From the NCBI RefSeq assembly GCF_003024235.1, contig NZ_KZ679087.1:62001-126000 (forward strand): DNA of 64,000 bases, given 5' to 3'. The first letter of the stretch is position 1. Every line of letters starts with the position of its first letter. Below the pieces are notes generated by a model. That model had not been told where the DNA came from, ran no database searches, and saw only the letters and a program-made list of their open reading frames with translations. Shown in pieces: positions 36,505-47,510 of the stretch. This DNA is from Arenimonas caeni (GTDB taxonomy: Bacteria; Pseudomonadota; Gammaproteobacteria; Xanthomonadales; Xanthomonadaceae). Made by a program: the position numbers and the translations under genes.

Positions 36505-37685
36505 CGCCTCTCCATTCCCGCCATCAGTTGCCCGGCCCGGCGCCGGGTATCGGCGTCCACTTCGAGCAAGTGTCCCAGACTGTCGGCCGGGCCGCCCGCG
36601 TGGGCGTCGAGGCAGGCCTGGATCAGGACCGGGATGTCCAGAAAGCCCAGACGCCCCTGAAGGAAGCCTGAAACCGCCACTTCGTTGGCGGCGTTGAGCG
36701 CGGCCGGCGCGCTGCCGCCGGCGGCCATGGCCCGGTAGGCCAGGCCGAGGCAGGGGAAGGCGTCGAGGTCGGGCTTCTCGAAGTCGAAGCGTGCCAGCGC
36801 CGGCAGGTCCAGCGGCGCCACGCCCGAGTCGATGCGCTCGGGCCAGGCCAGGCCGTGCGCGAGCGCGGTGCGCATGTCGGGGTTGCCCAGCTGGGCCAGC
36901 ACCGAACCATCGATGTAGTCCACCAGCGAGTGGATGACCGACTGCGGGTGCACCACCACCTCGATGCGCTCGGGCGGCAGGCCGAACAGGTGCCGGGCCT
37001 CGATGACCTCCAGGCCCTTGTTCATCAGCGTGGCCGAATCGACCGAAATCTTGGGGCCCATCGACCAGTTCGGGTGGGCGCAGGCCTGGGCCGGCGTGAC
37101 CGCGGCCAGGTCCTCGCGGCGGCGGCCGCGGAAGGGCCCGCCCGAGGCGGTCAGCAGCAGCCGGCGCACGCCCTGGCGGCCGCCGTCGGCCGGCAGGCAC
37201 TGGAAGATGGCGTTGTGTTCGCTGTCGACCGGCAGCAGGGTGGCGCCGCCTTCGCGGGCGGCCTGCAGGAGCAGGTCGCCGGCCAGGACCACCGATTCTT
37301 TGTTGGCCAGCAGGATGCGCTTGCCGGCGCGGGCCGCGGCCAGGGTGGAGGCCATGCCGGCGGCGCCGACGATGGCGGCCACGACGGTGTCGTTGGCCGG
37401 GTCGGCGGCCACTTCCTCGAGCGCGGCGGCGCCGGCCAGGGCGCGCGTGGCCAGGCCGCGGGCAGCCAGGCCCTCGCGCAGGGCCGGCCAGGCGGTTTCG
37501 TCGGCCACCACGGCGGCGTCGGGGCGGAAGCTTTCGCACAGGGCCAGCAGTTCCTCGACGCGGCCGTTGGCGGTGAGCGCGCCGATGCGGAAGCGCCCGG
37601 GATGGCGGGCGACCACGTCCAGGGTGGAGCCGCCGATCGAACCCGTGGCCCCCAGCAGCGCGAGGGTCCTCAGAGGCCCAGCCAT
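36501..37685 (-). CDS. dxr: 1-deoxy-D-xylulose-5-phosphate reductoisomerase
   Basis: Makes 2-C-methyl-D-erythritol 4-phosphate in the MEP isoprenoid pathway. The 394-residue product has the NADPH-binding GATGSIG at residues 12-18, NKESVVLAG, the metal site in [10 protein letters not shown], and the flexible-loop segment [22 protein letters not shown]. coli Dxr has 398 residues. The first 16 nt overlap the end of cdsA, and the last 4 nt overlap the start of rseP. Confidence 0.97.
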   Translation of the reverse strand: MAGPLRTLALLGATGSIGGSTLDVVARHPGRFRIGALTANGRVEELLALCESFRPDAAVVADETAWPALREGLAARGLATRALAGAAALEEVAADPANDTVVAAIVGAAGMASTLAAARAGKRILLANKESVVLAGDLLLQAAREGGATLLPVDSEHNAIFQCLPADGGRQGVRRLLLTASGGPFRGRRREDLAAVTPAQACAHPNWSMGPKISVDSATLMNKGLEVIEARHLFGLPPERIEVVVHPQSVIHSLVDYIDGSVLAQLGNPDMRTALAHGLAWPERIDSGVAPLDLPALARFDFEKPDLDAFPCLGLAYRAMAAGGSAPAALNAANEVAVSGFLQGRLGFLDIPVLIQACLDAHAGGPADSLGHLLEVDADTRRRAGQLMAGMERR

Positions 37686-38497
37686 GCCTTGCCCACCACG
37701 AACACCGGCAGCGCCGCGAGGATGCTGTCGAGCCGGTCCATCATGCCGCCGTGTCCCGGGAACAGGTCGCCCGAGTCCTTCACGCCCGAATGCCGCTTCA
37801 TCAGGCTTTCGAACAGGTCGCCGACCACCGAGGCGCCGGCCACCACCAGGGTCACCAGTACCAGCGCCGGTAGCTGGCTCCAGCCCAGGCCCAGCAGGGG
37901 CAGGGCGGGCACGGCCAGCAGCGCGGTGGCGGCCAGGCCGCCGTAGACGCCTTCCCAGGTCTTGCCCGGGCTGATCGAGGGCGCCAGCTTGTTGCGGCCC
38001 CACTTGGAACCGGCGAAATAGGCGCCGCTGTCGGCGGCCCAGACGATGGCCAGCGCGAACAGGGTCCAGCGCGCGCCGTACGGGTCCTCGGAATGCAGCC
38101 AGCCGAGGGCGCACCAGGCCGGCAGCACGCACAGGGTCCCGGCGAGCAGCTTCATGGCGCGGTTGTGGGCATTGTCGGCGGCGCCGAAGCCGCCCTGGCG
38201 CAGCCAGGCCAGCACGACCAGCCACCACAGCGCGCCCACCAGCGACACCACCTTGAGGGTGAACAGCGCCGGCCCGGCGGCCCAGACCAGGGCCGCCATC
38301 AGCAGGGCATTGGCGGCCAGGAAGGCGGCCCGCGGCAGGGGCTCGTGGATGCCGGCGAAGCGGGTCCACTCCCACAGGCCGCCCAGCATGACCAGGGCCA
38401 CCGCGGCGGCCAGCCAGGGCGTGGGCAGCAGCAGCACCGCCAGGATCGGCAGCGGCGCCAGGATCAGGGCGGTGGTGATGCGCTGGCGGCGGCTCAC
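37670..38497 (-). CDS. cdsA: Phosphatidate cytidylyltransferase
   Basis: Converts phosphatidate and CTP to CDP-diacylglycerol, the branch point of phospholipid synthesis, in the inner membrane. The 275-residue product has about eight transmembrane helices and ends with the family signature [20 protein letters not shown] followed by GMMDRLDS. The start is a GTG that overlaps the uppS stop by 4 nt, and the end overlaps dxr by 16 nt. Confidence 0.96.
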   Translation of the reverse strand: MSRRQRITTALILAPLPILAVLLLPTPWLAAAVALVMLGGLWEWTRFAGIHEPLPRAAFLAANALLMAALVWAAGPALFTLKVVSLVGALWWLVVLAWLRQGGFGAADNAHNRAMKLLAGTLCVLPAWCALGWLHSEDPYGARWTLFALAIVWAADSGAYFAGSKWGRNKLAPSISPGKTWEGVYGGLAATALLAVPALPLLGLGWSQLPALVLVTLVVAGASVVGDLFESLMKRHSGVKDSGDLFPGHGGMMDRLDSILAALPVFVVGKAWLGL

Positions 38498-39240
38498 GTC
38501 GCGCCCCCCGCCACCTGGGCGCTGGTGAGGCCGAAGCGGCGCTCGCGGTCGGCGAAGGCCGCCATCGCGGCGTCGAGCACGCCGGTGTCGAGGTCGGGCC
38601 AGAGCGTCTCGGTGAAATACAGCTCGGTGTAGGCCAGCTGCCAGAGCAGGAAATTGCTGATGCGCAGGTCTCCGCCGGTGCGTATGAACAGGTCAGGCGC
38701 CGGCAGGCCGGCCAGGCTGATGCGGCTGCCGAGCAGTGCCTCGTCGATGGTCTCCGGATCGATCCGGCCGGCGGCGGCGTCGGCCGCCAGCGAGCGGCAG
38801 GCCTGGGTGATGTCCCAGCGGCCACCGTAGCCGGCGGCGATGGTGAGCACGAGCCGCTCGTCGGCCGGCTGCACGGCCTCGGCCTGCGCCATGCGCTCGC
38901 GGATCAACGGGGGGAAGCCGGCGCGGTCGCCGATGAAGGCCACGCGCACGCCGCGTCGGTGCAGTTCGCCGACCTCGGACTCGAGCATGCGCAGGAACAG
39001 CTTCATCAGCGCCCCGACTTCGTCCTCGGGGCGGTTCCAGTTCTCGCTGGAGAAGGCGAACAGGGTCAGCGCGCCGATGCCGCGCTCGAGGCAATAGTCG
39101 ACGCAGACCTGCACGGCCTTGGCGCCGGCGCGGTGGCCGAGCGTGCGCGGACGGTTGCGGCGCTGCGCCCAGCGGCCGTTGCCGTCCATGATGACGGCGA
39201 CGTGGCGGGGCAGGCGCGAAGGGGCGGGCGGGGCGGACAT
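38494..39240 (-). CDS. uppS: Undecaprenyl diphosphate synthase
   Basis: Cis-prenyltransferase that extends farnesyl diphosphate (made by IspA in this window) to the undecaprenyl carrier for peptidoglycan and O-antigen. The 248-residue product has the catalytic aspartate D19 in [13 protein letters not shown], then [19 protein letters not shown] and the C-terminal [20 protein letters not shown]. It sits between frr and cdsA as usual. Confidence 0.97.
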   Translation of the reverse strand: MSAPPAPSRLPRHVAVIMDGNGRWAQRRNRPRTLGHRAGAKAVQVCVDYCLERGIGALTLFAFSSENWNRPEDEVGALMKLFLRMLESEVGELHRRGVRVAFIGDRAGFPPLIRERMAQAEAVQPADERLVLTIAAGYGGRWDITQACRSLAADAAAGRIDPETIDEALLGSRISLAGLPAPDLFIRTGGDLRISNFLLWQLAYTELYFTETLWPDLDTGVLDAAMAAFADRERRFGLTSAQVAGGAT

Positions 39241-39254
39241 CCGGATGGCCGGCC

Positions 39255-39812
39255 TCAGACCGCCATCAGCTCCTGCTCCTTGGCCTTGACCACGTCATCG
39301 ACGTCCTTGACGGCCTTGTCGGTGAGCTTCTGGATCTCGTCCTCGGAGCGACGCACGTCGTCCTCGGTGACCTGCTTGTCCTTGAGCAGTTCCTTGACCT
39401 GCTGGATGGCGTCGCGGCGCACGTTGCGGATGGCCACCTTGGCGTTCTCGCCCTCGGCGTGCACGTGCTTGGACAGCTCCTTGCGGCGCTCCTCGGTGAG
39501 CGGCGGCAGGTTGATGCGGATGACCGTGCCGGCGGTGTTCGGGGTCAGGCCCAGGTCGGAGGCCAGGATGGCCTTCTCGACGGCGGCGACCATGCCCTTC
39601 TCCCACGGGGTGATGGTGAGCGAACGGGCGTCGGAGACCGAGACCGTGGCGACCTGGGTCAGCGGCATGTCCGAACCGTAGTAGTTCACCTTCAGGTGGT
39701 CGACCAGGGCCGTGGTGGCGCGCCCGGTGCGCAGCTTGGTCAGGTCGTGGCGGAAGGCCTCGACGGACTTGTTCATGCGGTTCTGGGCGTCTTTCTTGAT
39801 TTCGTTGAGCAT
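39255..39812 (-). CDS. frr: Ribosome recycling factor
   Basis: Splits post-termination ribosomes together with EF-G. The 185-residue product is full length (E. coli 185) and has the helical-bundle and wedge pattern: LRTGRATTALVDHLKVNYYG, LTITPWEKGM and RRDAIQQVKELLKDK. It follows pyrH by 69 nt and has a perfect -10 box upstream. Confidence 0.97.
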   Translation of the reverse strand: MLNEIKKDAQNRMNKSVEAFRHDLTKLRTGRATTALVDHLKVNYYGSDMPLTQVATVSVSDARSLTITPWEKGMVAAVEKAILASDLGLTPNTAGTVIRINLPPLTEERRKELSKHVHAEGENAKVAIRNVRRDAIQQVKELLKDKQVTEDDVRRSEDEIQKLTDKAVKDVDDVVKAKEQELMAV

Positions 39813-39854
39813 CGCTGGCTCCGCGGGCAGGGCGGTATGAAGGGCAAGCCGGGG

Positions 39855-39860
39855 ATTATA
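39855..39860 (-). promoter_or_regulatory. -10 box upstream of frr
   Basis: TATAAT on the minus strand lies 42 nt upstream of the frr ATG, just after the pyrH stop. No convincing -35 is visible at 16-18 nt. Confidence 0.4.
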
Positions 39861-39881
39861 GGCGTTGGGGGCGGGCGCTGC

Positions 39882-40607
39882 TCAGCCGGCGTCGACGAGG
39901 GTGCCCAGCGGTTCGCCGCGCAGGATCCGCATCAGCGCACCGGGCTGCATCATGTCGTAGATGCGCAGCGGCACCTTGTTGTCGCGGCACAGGGCGAAGG
40001 CGGCGGTGTCCATCACCTGCAGGTTGCGGGCGATGACCTCGTCGTAGCTCAGGTGGTCGAAGCGCTTGGCGCCGGGGTTCTTCTTCGGGTCGGCGTCGTA
40101 GATGCCGTCGACCTTGGTGGCCTTGAGCAGCAGGTCGGCGCCGACTTCGCTGGCGCGCAGGGCGGCGGCCGAGTCGGTGGTGAAGAAGGGGTTGCCGGTG
40201 CCGGCGGCGAACAGGGCGATGCGGCCCTTCTCCATGTGCCGGATCGCGCGGCGCCGGATGTAGTCCTCGCAGACTTCGTTGATCTTGATGGCGCTCATCA
40301 CCCGGGCGTAGCCGCCGGCCTTCTCGAGGGCGTCGGCCATGGCCAGGGCGTTGATGACGGTGGCCAGCATGCCCATGTGGTCGCCGGTGACGCGGTCCAT
40401 GCCGGCCTCGGCCAGGCCGGCGCCGCGGAAGATGTTGCCGCCGCCGATCACCAGCCCGATCTCGGCGCCGGCGCGCTGGGCCTCGACGATGTCGGTGGCC
40501 ATGGCCTGGATGACCTTGGGGTCGATGCCGTAGTCCTCGTTGCCCATGAGGGCTTCGCCGGAGAGTTTGAGCAGGATGCGGCGGTACTTCAGGGGCTGGG
40601 CGCTCAT
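39882..40607 (-). CDS. pyrH: Uridylate kinase
   Basis: Phosphorylates UMP to UDP. It belongs to the amino-acid-kinase family and is a hexameric, GTP-regulated enzyme. The 241-residue product matches E. coli PyrH (241). It has [13 protein letters not shown], the glycine-rich [19 protein letters not shown], and [26 protein letters not shown] (40638-40643, minus) lies 30 nt upstream and may serve as a -10. Confidence 0.97.
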   Translation of the reverse strand: MSAQPLKYRRILLKLSGEALMGNEDYGIDPKVIQAMATDIVEAQRAGAEIGLVIGGGNIFRGAGLAEAGMDRVTGDHMGMLATVINALAMADALEKAGGYARVMSAIKINEVCEDYIRRRAIRHMEKGRIALFAAGTGNPFFTTDSAAALRASEVGADLLLKATKVDGIYDADPKKNPGAKRFDHLSYDEVIARNLQVMDTAAFALCRDNKVPLRIYDMMQPGALMRILRGEPLGTLVDAG

Positions 40608-40739
40608 GGGGCTCTCCGGTGGCGGGCAAACAGCGGAATTCTAGCCGATCCGCGGCCACCCCGGCGGCCCTTTCGGCCGGGCTGCCTGGCGGCGCCACTG
40701 CGGTGGTCACCCGGCCGGAAGGGTCAACGCGAGCAAAAA

Positions 40740-40764
40740 CTTCGCGCCTGAAGTCGCTCCTACA
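40740..40764. repeat. REP-like palindromic sequence
   Basis: Read on the minus strand it is TGTAGGAGCGACTTCAGGCG followed by CGAAG, nearly the form (GTAGGAGCG.CTTCAG.CGCGAAG) seen as dispersed repeats in xanthomonads and pseudomonads. One copy is in this window, between tsf and pyrH and just after the tsf terminator. Confidence 0.6.
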
Positions 40765-40789
40765 GGGGGGGGCGGAGGCTGGAATGAAG

Positions 40790-40824
40790 AAGGGCCGCGG
40801 ATTGCGCCGCGGCCCTTCGGGTAT
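40790..40824 (-). terminator. Terminator after tsf
   Basis: On the minus strand an 11-bp stem, AAGGGCCGCGG/CCGCGGCCCTT, with a six-base loop (CGCAAT) is followed by CTTCATT. It ends about 50 nt after the tsf stop and probably closes the rpsB-tsf transcript. Confidence 0.75.
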
Positions 40825-40840
40825 TGCGTGGAGCGGGAGG

Positions 40841-41716
40841 TCAGACCGCCATCGCCTTCATCACTTCGGCGGCGTAGTCCTCGACCACCTTCTCAATGCC
40901 CTCGCCGACGGCCAGGCGCTGGAACTGCACCACGTCGGCGCCGGCGGCCTTGACCGCCTGCTCGACCGTCTGGTCGGTGTTGAGCACGTACGGCTGGCCG
41001 TACAGGGTGACCTCGTTGACGATCTTGGCGACCTTGCCGGCCATGATCTTCTCGAGGATCTCGGCGGGCTTGGACTTGTCCTTGTCGGACATCTTGGCCA
41101 GCTCGATTTCCTTTTCCTTGGCCACGAACTCGGCCGGCACGTCGGCGGCCTTGTTGTAGGGCGGGTTCATCGCCGCCACGTGCATCGCGATGCCGCGGGC
41201 CAGCTCGGCGTCGCCGCCCTTGAGCTCGACCAGCACGCCGATGCGGCCGCCGTGGATGTAGGCAGCGACGTGATTGCCGCTCTCGACCCGGGCCAGGCGA
41301 CGGACCTGCACGTTCTCGCCGACCTTGGCGATGACGGCGGCGCGGGCTTCCTCGACGGTGTCGCCCGAGGCGATCTTCGCGGCCTTCAGGGCCTCGATGT
41401 CGGCGGCGCCGGAGGCCAGGGCGGCCTGGGCGACGGCATCGGTGAAGGCGACGAAGTTGTCGTCCTTGGCCACGAAGTCGGTCTCGGAGTTGATCTCGAC
41501 CAGCACGGCCTTGCCGCCGTCCTGGGCGGCCACGATGCGGCCTTCGGCGGCCACGCGGCCGGCCTTCTTGTCGGCCTTGGCCAGGCCCGACTTGCGCAGG
41601 GCTTCAGCGGCGGCGTCGATGTCGCCGTTGGTCTCGGCCAGGGCCTTCTTGCACTCCATCATGCCGGCGCCGGTGCGCTCGCGCAGTTCCTTGACCAGGG
41701 AGGCGGTGATTTCCAT
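40841..41716 (-). CDS. tsf: Translation elongation factor Ts
   Basis: Nucleotide-exchange factor for EF-Tu. The 291-residue product has the UBA-like N-terminus with [20 protein letters not shown], the core [13 protein letters not shown], and the C-terminal [14 protein letters not shown]. The start MEITASLVK (ATG 41716) is the family start; the open frame continues upstream but has no support. It follows rpsB after 97 nt that contain a strong hairpin. Confidence 0.97.
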   Translation of the reverse strand: MEITASLVKELRERTGAGMMECKKALAETNGDIDAAAEALRKSGLAKADKKAGRVAAEGRIVAAQDGGKAVLVEINSETDFVAKDDNFVAFTDAVAQAALASGAADIEALKAAKIASGDTVEEARAAVIAKVGENVQVRRLARVESGNHVAAYIHGGRIGVLVELKGGDAELARGIAMHVAAMNPPYNKAADVPAEFVAKEKEIELAKMSDKDKSKPAEILEKIMAGKVAKIVNEVTLYGQPYVLNTDQTVEQAVKAAGADVVQFQRLAVGEGIEKVVEDYAAEVMKAMAV

Positions 41717-41775
41717 GGGGGTCTCCAGATTCAATGGGTGGCCCACCGGCAGGATGCCGACGGGCACGAACAGGT

Positions 41776-41801
41776 GCCGCGGCGCCGGGAGGCGCCGCGG
41801 C
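41776..41801 (-). promoter_or_regulatory. Strong hairpin between rpsB and tsf
   Basis: A perfect 11-bp stem, GCCGCGGCGCC/GGCGCCGCGGC, with a four-base loop lies in the rpsB-tsf spacer. There is no T-tract, so it is more likely a pausing, partial-termination or processing element that sets the ratio of S2 to EF-Ts than a full terminator. Confidence 0.5.
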
Positions 41802-41813
41802 GGGCAGCCGCGC

Positions 41814-42623
<810 letters not shown>

Positions 42624-42868
42624 GGTGTTTCCTTTGCGAACGGGAGCCGGCCGCGCTCTGGCGGCATCGAAGCTCCGGGGTTGGGCCTCCGCCAGGCCGC
42701 CGCCTCGAACCTCGAAACCATGGTCTGACCGTGGTTCCGGGGCACCCCGGGGCGGGGGATTGCCTGGCGTGTGAATTCGCCGGTGACGCCCGGCGTGGGC
42801 GGTCGGAGGGCCGGCAAGCCGGTTTTCCGAGCTGCGGGATTATAGCCGGCTGGCCCAAGTGGCCGCAA
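42624..42868 (-). promoter_or_regulatory. rpsB promoter and long 5' leader
   Basis: On the minus strand TTGCGG (42868-42863) and a perfect TATAAT (42844-42839) are 18 nt apart. Transcription would start near 42832 and leave a 5' leader of about 208 nt before rpsB. The leader can form hairpins, for example AACCACGG/CCATGGTT (42736-42716, one mismatch). Such a long leader fits S2 autoregulation, as known for E. coli rpsB. Confidence 0.5.
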
Positions 42869-42874
42869 CTGTTG

Positions 42875-42889
42875 GATAATCCGGCCATG
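42875..42889 (+). promoter_or_regulatory. -10 box directly before map (possible leaderless start)
   Basis: GATAAT (42875-42880) is followed by six bases and the map ATG (42887). Transcription would then begin at the start codon. No Shine-Dalgarno sequence lies between them, and the -35 region is poor. Confidence 0.45.
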
Positions 42890-43663
42890 CATATCAGCCT
42901 CAAGAGTCCCGAAGACATCGAGCGCATGCGCGTGGCCGGCCGCCTGGCCGCCGAAGTGCTGCAGGTGGTGGCCCCGCACGTGAAGCCCGGCGTCACCACC
43001 GCCGAGCTCGACCGCATCTGCCACGACCACATCGTCAACGTCCAGGGCGCCATCCCGGCCAACGTCGGCTACAAGGGTTTCCCGGCGACGGTCTGCACCT
43101 CGGTCAACAACGTCATCTGCCACGGCATCCCGAGCGAAGCGAAGGTCCTCAAGGATGGCGACATCATCAACATCGACGTCACCGTCATCAAGGACGGCTG
43201 GCACGGCGACACCAGCCGGATGTACCTCGTGGGCGAGCCCAACGTGCTGGCCCGGCGCCTGGTCGACGTGACCCGCGAGGCCATGTTCCGCGGCATCCGT
43301 GCCGTGCGCCCGGGCGCCACGCTGGGCGACATCGGCCACGCCATCCAGCAGTACGCCGAGTCCGAGCGCTTCTCGGTGGTGCGCGAGTACTGCGGCCACG
43401 GCATCGGCAAGATCTACCACGAAGACCCGCAGGTGCTGCATTACGGCCAGCCGGGCACGGGCGTGGTGCTCAAGAAGGGCATGACCTTCACGATCGAGCC
43501 GATGATCAACGCCGGCAGCCGCCAGACCAAGCTGCTGGGCGACGGCTGGACCGTGGTCACCCGCGACAAGTCGCTGTCGGCGCAGTGGGAGCACACGGTG
43601 GCGGTGACCGACGACGGCGTCGAGATCCTCACCCGGCTGCCCGGCGACGACAACGACCTGTGA
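42887..43663 (+). CDS. map: Methionine aminopeptidase, type I
   Basis: Removes the N-terminal methionine from new proteins. The 258-residue product has all five metal ligands at the same positions as E. coli Map: D97, D108, H171, E204 and E235. Motifs are NIDVTVIKDGWHGDTSRMY, CGHGIGKIYHEDPQVLHYG and FTIEPMIN. The ATG at 42887 is preceded by a -10-like box rather than a ribosome-binding site. It diverges from rpsB, the usual arrangement. Confidence 0.97.
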   Translation: MHISLKSPEDIERMRVAGRLAAEVLQVVAPHVKPGVTTAELDRICHDHIVNVQGAIPANVGYKGFPATVCTSVNNVICHGIPSEAKVLKDGDIINIDVTVIKDGWHGDTSRMYLVGEPNVLARRLVDVTREAMFRGIRAVRPGATLGDIGHAIQQYAESERFSVVREYCGHGIGKIYHEDPQVLHYGQPGTGVVLKKGMTFTIEPMINAGSRQTKLLGDGWTVVTRDKSLSAQWEHTVAVTDDGVEILTRLPGDDNDL

Positions 43664-43676
43664 CCGGGGCCGGCCC

Positions 43677-46331
43677 GTGAGCGCCGCCCCCGACACCCCC
43701 CAAGCCGACCTGCCGGCGGCCCTGGCCGCCGCCACCGACGAGGCCGCCTGGCGCGAGGTCGCCAAGGCCGGCCTGGTGTCGGGCCGTGCCTTGCTGCGGC
43801 AGCGCTTCGAGGCCGGCGAGGTGGCCGACCGCCTGGCGTCGCGCTGGTGCGCGGTGGCCGACGACATCGTCCGCTCGGCCTGGGCGCGCTGCCTGGGCGA
43901 ACCCGAAGGCATCGACCTGCTGGCCACCGGCGGTTACGGCCGCGGCGAGCTCTACCCGCAGTCCGACATCGACCTGCTGGTGCTGGCCGGGCCGGAGGTG
44001 CAGCAGGCGCGCCAGGCCGACATCGGCCGCTTCTTCTCGATGCTCTGGGATGCCGGCCTGGCCACCAGCCAGGCCGTGCGCTCGACCGGCCAGTGCGTCG
44101 AGGCCGCCCGCGAGGACATCACGGTGCTCACCGCGCTGATGGAGTGCCGCGTGCTGGCCGGCGACGAGGGCGCGGTGGCGCGCCTGGCCGCGGCGCTGTC
44201 GCCCGAGGCCCTGTGGCCGCCGAAGGACTACTTCGCCGCCAAGCGCGAGGAACAGCGCGCCCGCCACGCCCGCTTCCACGACACCGCCCACAACCTCGAA
44301 CCGAGCATCAAGGAGGGTCCGGGCGGGCTGCGCGACCTGCAGACCGTCACCTGGATGGGCATGCGCCTGTACGGCGTGCCCGGCCTGCGCGCCCTGGTGC
44401 CGCTGGGCCTGCTGGGCGAGGACGAGTGCGCCAGCCTCGAGCGCGAATGGCGGGTGCTGGCGCGGCTGCGCTTCGGCCTGCACCTGCTGGCCAACCGGCG
44501 CGAGGAGCGGCTGGGCTTCGACTACCAGAAGAACCTGGCCGCGATGCTGGGCCTGAAGGACGAGCGCCGCGACAACCTCGCCGTCGAGCAGATGATGCAG
44601 GGCTTCTTCCGCAGCGCGGCCACGGTGATGCGCATCAACGACCGGCTGCTGCAGCGCTTCGAGGAACAGCTGTCGGGGCAGGAGCCGCCGCAGCCGCTGG
44701 GCGACGGCTTCGAGCTGCGCCACGGCTACCTGGCCATGGCCGAGCCGGCGCGGCTGGGCCGCGGCTTCGACGCGGTGCTGGCCCTGTTCGAGGCCTGGGA
44801 CGTCCAGCCCGGCGCCCGCGGCCTGCATTCGGAAACGGCGCGGGCACTGGGCGAGTCGCTGGGGGCGATCCGGCCCTATCCGGAGCAGCCCGAGGGGCTG
44901 CGCCAGCGCTTCATGGTCCTGATGCAGTCGCCGCAGGCGGTGGCGGCGCTCACCCGCATGGCGCGCCTGGGCGTGCTGGCGCGCTACCTGCCGGCCTTCG
45001 GCAAGGTGGCCGGGCGCATGCAGTACGACCTGTTCCACGTCTACACCGTCGACCAGCACACGCTCACCGTGCTGGCCCACATCGACGGCTTCGCGCGCAA
45101 GGCCGACGAGCGCTTCGGCATCGCCCACGAAGTCTGGCCGCGCCTGCGCAAGCCGCACCTGCTGCTGCTGGCCGGCCTGTTCCACGACATCGCCAAGGGC
45201 CGCGGCGGCGACCACAGCGAACTGGGCGCGGTGGACGCGCGCGAGTTCGCCGGGGCGCACGCGCTGCCCGGGGCCGACGCCGACCTGCTGGCCTGGCTGG
45301 TCGAACAGCACCTGCTGATGTCGGTGACGGCCCAGCGCCAGGACATCTCCGATCCGGACGTGGTGGCGCGCTTCGCCAACAAGGTGGCCGACCGCGAACA
45401 CCTGGACTACCTCTACCTGCTGACCTGCGCCGACATCGCCGGCACCAGCCCCAAGCTCTGGAACGCCTGGAAGGACCGGCTGCTGGCCGACCTGTACTCG
45501 GCCACCCGCTTCGCGCTGCGGCGCGGCCTGGAGAACCCGGTGCACGCCACCGAGATCATGGCCGAGACCCGCGCCGCGGCGCTCGAGCGCCTGCTCGGCG
45601 AAGGCCTGGCGCAGGAGGACGTGGAGCGGATCTGGGCGGCCTACCCGGACGTGGGCTTCCTGCGCTACCGGCCCGAGCAGATCGCCTGGCAGACCCAGGG
45701 CATCGCCGCCTCGGGCGGCGCCGACACGCTGGTGCTGGCGCGCCCGCACCTGCACGACGGCGGGCTGGAGGTGTTCGTGCGCACGCCCGACCGCGACGGC
45801 CTGTTCGCAGCGCTGGTGGCCACCTTCGACCGCCTGGGCCTGAACGTGCTCGAGGCACGGGTGCTCAATTCCAGCGATGGCTTCGCGCTCGACAACTTCC
45901 AGCTGATCGCCCCGCTGGGCCGCGCGCCCGAGCCGGCGGCGGTGGAGTCGGCGCTGCGCAACGCGCTGCGCGATCCCGGGAAGGTCCGGCCGCCGCGCCG
46001 CGCCGCGCCGCGGCAGCTGCGCCATTTCCGGGTGCCGGCGCGGGTGGATTTCGACGCCTCGGCCGACGGCCGCCGCACCCGCATGAGCCTGGTCTGCACC
46101 GACCAGCCCGGGCTGCTGGCCGGCGTGGCCCAGGTGCTGCGCCGCTTCCACCTGCGCGTGCACGACGCCCGCATCGCCACCTTCGGCGAGAAGGTGGAGG
46201 ATTTCTTCCTGCTCACCGACGAGCGTGACCAGCCCGTCGCCGACCAGGCCCTGTTGGACGAACTGCGCGCCGCCATCGTGGCCGGCGTGGATGGAGAGAG
46301 CCGAGATGGCAAGAAAGAAGCCGAACATTGA
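43677..46331 (+). CDS. glnD: PII uridylyltransferase/uridylyl-removing enzyme
   Basis: Senses glutamine and adds or removes UMP on PII proteins, so it controls nitrogen assimilation. The 884-residue product has the nucleotidyltransferase site [19 protein letters not shown], the GlnD linker with [11 protein letters not shown], the HD domain with [19 protein letters not shown], and two C-terminal ACT domains. The start is a GTG 13 nt after the map stop. The end overlaps dapD by 26 nt. Confidence 0.97.
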   Translation: MSAAPDTPQADLPAALAAATDEAAWREVAKAGLVSGRALLRQRFEAGEVADRLASRWCAVADDIVRSAWARCLGEPEGIDLLATGGYGRGELYPQSDIDLLVLAGPEVQQARQADIGRFFSMLWDAGLATSQAVRSTGQCVEAAREDITVLTALMECRVLAGDEGAVARLAAALSPEALWPPKDYFAAKREEQRARHARFHDTAHNLEPSIKEGPGGLRDLQTVTWMGMRLYGVPGLRALVPLGLLGEDECASLEREWRVLARLRFGLHLLANRREERLGFDYQKNLAAMLGLKDERRDNLAVEQMMQGFFRSAATVMRINDRLLQRFEEQLSGQEPPQPLGDGFELRHGYLAMAEPARLGRGFDAVLALFEAWDVQPGARGLHSETARALGESLGAIRPYPEQPEGLRQRFMVLMQSPQAVAALTRMARLGVLARYLPAFGKVAGRMQYDLFHVYTVDQHTLTVLAHIDGFARKADERFGIAHEVWPRLRKPHLLLLAGLFHDIAKGRGGDHSELGAVDAREFAGAHALPGADADLLAWLVEQHLLMSVTAQRQDISDPDVVARFANKVADREHLDYLYLLTCADIAGTSPKLWNAWKDRLLADLYSATRFALRRGLENPVHATEIMAETRAAALERLLGEGLAQEDVERIWAAYPDVGFLRYRPEQIAWQTQGIAASGGADTLVLARPHLHDGGLEVFVRTPDRDGLFAALVATFDRLGLNVLEARVLNSSDGFALDNFQLIAPLGRAPEPAAVESALRNALRDPGKVRPPRRAAPRQLRHFRVPARVDFDASADGRRTRMSLVCTDQPGLLAGVAQVLRRFHLRVHDARIATFGEKVEDFFLLTDERDQPVADQALLDELRAAIVAGVDGESRDGKKEAEH

Positions 46332-47154
46332 GCAGTTGCAGGCGATCATCGAAGACGCCTTCGAGCGCCGCGCCAGCCTGACCGCCGCCGAGATCGAGGG
46401 CTCCACCCGCCCGGCGGTGGAGGAGGCGATCGACCTGCTCGAGTCGGGCAAGGCCCGCGTCGCGGCGCCGCACGGCAAGCGCTGGGAGGTCAACGAGTGG
46501 CTCAAGAAGGCCGTGCTGCTGTATTTCCGCGTCAACGACATGCAGCAGATGGAAGGCTTCCCGGCCGCGTACTGGGACAAGGTGCGCCTGCGCTTCGACA
46601 ACTACGACGAGGCCGACTTCCAGAAGCTCGGCGCGCGCATCGTGCCCGGCGCGATCGTGCGCACCGGCGCGCACATCGGCAAGGACGTGGTGCTGATGCC
46701 CAGCTTCATCAACATCGGCGCCTACGTCGGCGCCGGCACCATGGTCGACACCTGGGCCACCATCGGCAGCTGCGCGCAGGTGGGCAAGCACTGCCACATC
46801 AGCGGCGGCGCCGGCATCGGCGGCGTGCTCGAGCCGCTGCAGGCCAGCCCGACCATCATCGAGGACGACTGCTTCATCGGCGCCCGTTCGGAGGTCGTCG
46901 AGGGCGTCATCGTCGAGAAGGGCAGCGTGATCGGCATGGGCGTGTTCCTGGGCCAGTCCACCCGCATCTACAACCGCATGACCGGCGAGATCCTGCAGGG
47001 CCGCGTGCCGGCCGGCTCGGTGGTGGTGCCCGGCTCGCTGCCGTCGGCCGACGGCAAGTACTCGCTGTCGTGCGCGGTCATCGTCAAGCAGGTGGACGCC
47101 AAGACGCGCGCCAAGACCTCGGTGAACGAACTGCTGCGGGGTGCCGTGGAATGA
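46306..47154 (+). CDS. dapD: Tetrahydrodipicolinate N-succinyltransferase
   Basis: Succinylates tetrahydrodipicolinate in the lysine and diaminopimelate pathway. The 282-residue product has an N-terminal helical domain and a hexapeptide beta-helix with [20 protein letters not shown] and [16 protein letters not shown]. The ATG at 46306 has GGAGAG just upstream and lies inside the end of glnD. E. coli DapD has 274 residues. The stop overlaps the ATG of the Spx-like gene. Confidence 0.96.
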   Translation: MARKKPNIEQLQAIIEDAFERRASLTAAEIEGSTRPAVEEAIDLLESGKARVAAPHGKRWEVNEWLKKAVLLYFRVNDMQQMEGFPAAYWDKVRLRFDNYDEADFQKLGARIVPGAIVRTGAHIGKDVVLMPSFINIGAYVGAGTMVDTWATIGSCAQVGKHCHISGGAGIGGVLEPLQASPTIIEDDCFIGARSEVVEGVIVEKGSVIGMGVFLGQSTRIYNRMTGEILQGRVPAGSVVVPGSLPSADGKYSLSCAVIVKQVDAKTRAKTSVNELLRGAVE

Positions 47155-47510
47155 CCACGCTCTACGGCCTCGACAACTGCGACACCTGCCGCAAGGCGCG
47201 CAACTGGCTCAAGCGCTTCGAGGTGGAGCACGCCTTCGTGGACTACCGCGCCAACCGCGTGCCGCCGGAAACGCTCAAGGCCTGGGCGGCGCAGCTGGGC
47301 GGCTGGGAGAAGCTGGTGAACAAGGCCTCCACCACCTGGCGCCAGCTGCCGGAGGCGCGCAAGTCGCCGGCGTCCGGCCCGGAGTGGACCCTGCTGCTGC
47401 GCGAGCACCCGGCGCTGGTCAAGCGCCCGGTGGTGGTCACCGCCGATGGCGCGGTGTCGGTGGGCTTCACCGACAACGGCTTCAAGCAGCGCTTCGGGGT
47501 GGGCAAGTGA
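47151..47510 (+). CDS. Spx/ArsC-like thioredoxin-fold protein
   Basis: A 119-residue protein of the ArsC/Spx family (YffB type). It has the CxxC motif C10-D-T-C13 after TLYGLDN, the KKAxxWL-like helix, and the conserved KRPVVV segment. Most proteins of this type are of unknown role; a reductase or Spx-like function is possible. It overlaps dapD and dapE by 4 nt each. The same position upstream of dapE is seen in E. coli (yffB). Confidence 0.9.
   Translation: MTTLYGLDNCDTCRKARNWLKRFEVEHAFVDYRANRVPPETLKAWAAQLGGWEKLVNKASTTWRQLPEARKSPASGPEWTLLLREHPALVKRPVVVTADGAVSVGFTDNGFKQRFGVGK

Noticed and set aside
43629-46601. A minus-strand open frame of 990 codons opposite glnD
   Set aside because: GlnD on the plus strand has all expected motifs; the opposite frame has His/Gln/Arg-rich composition typical of antisense frames.
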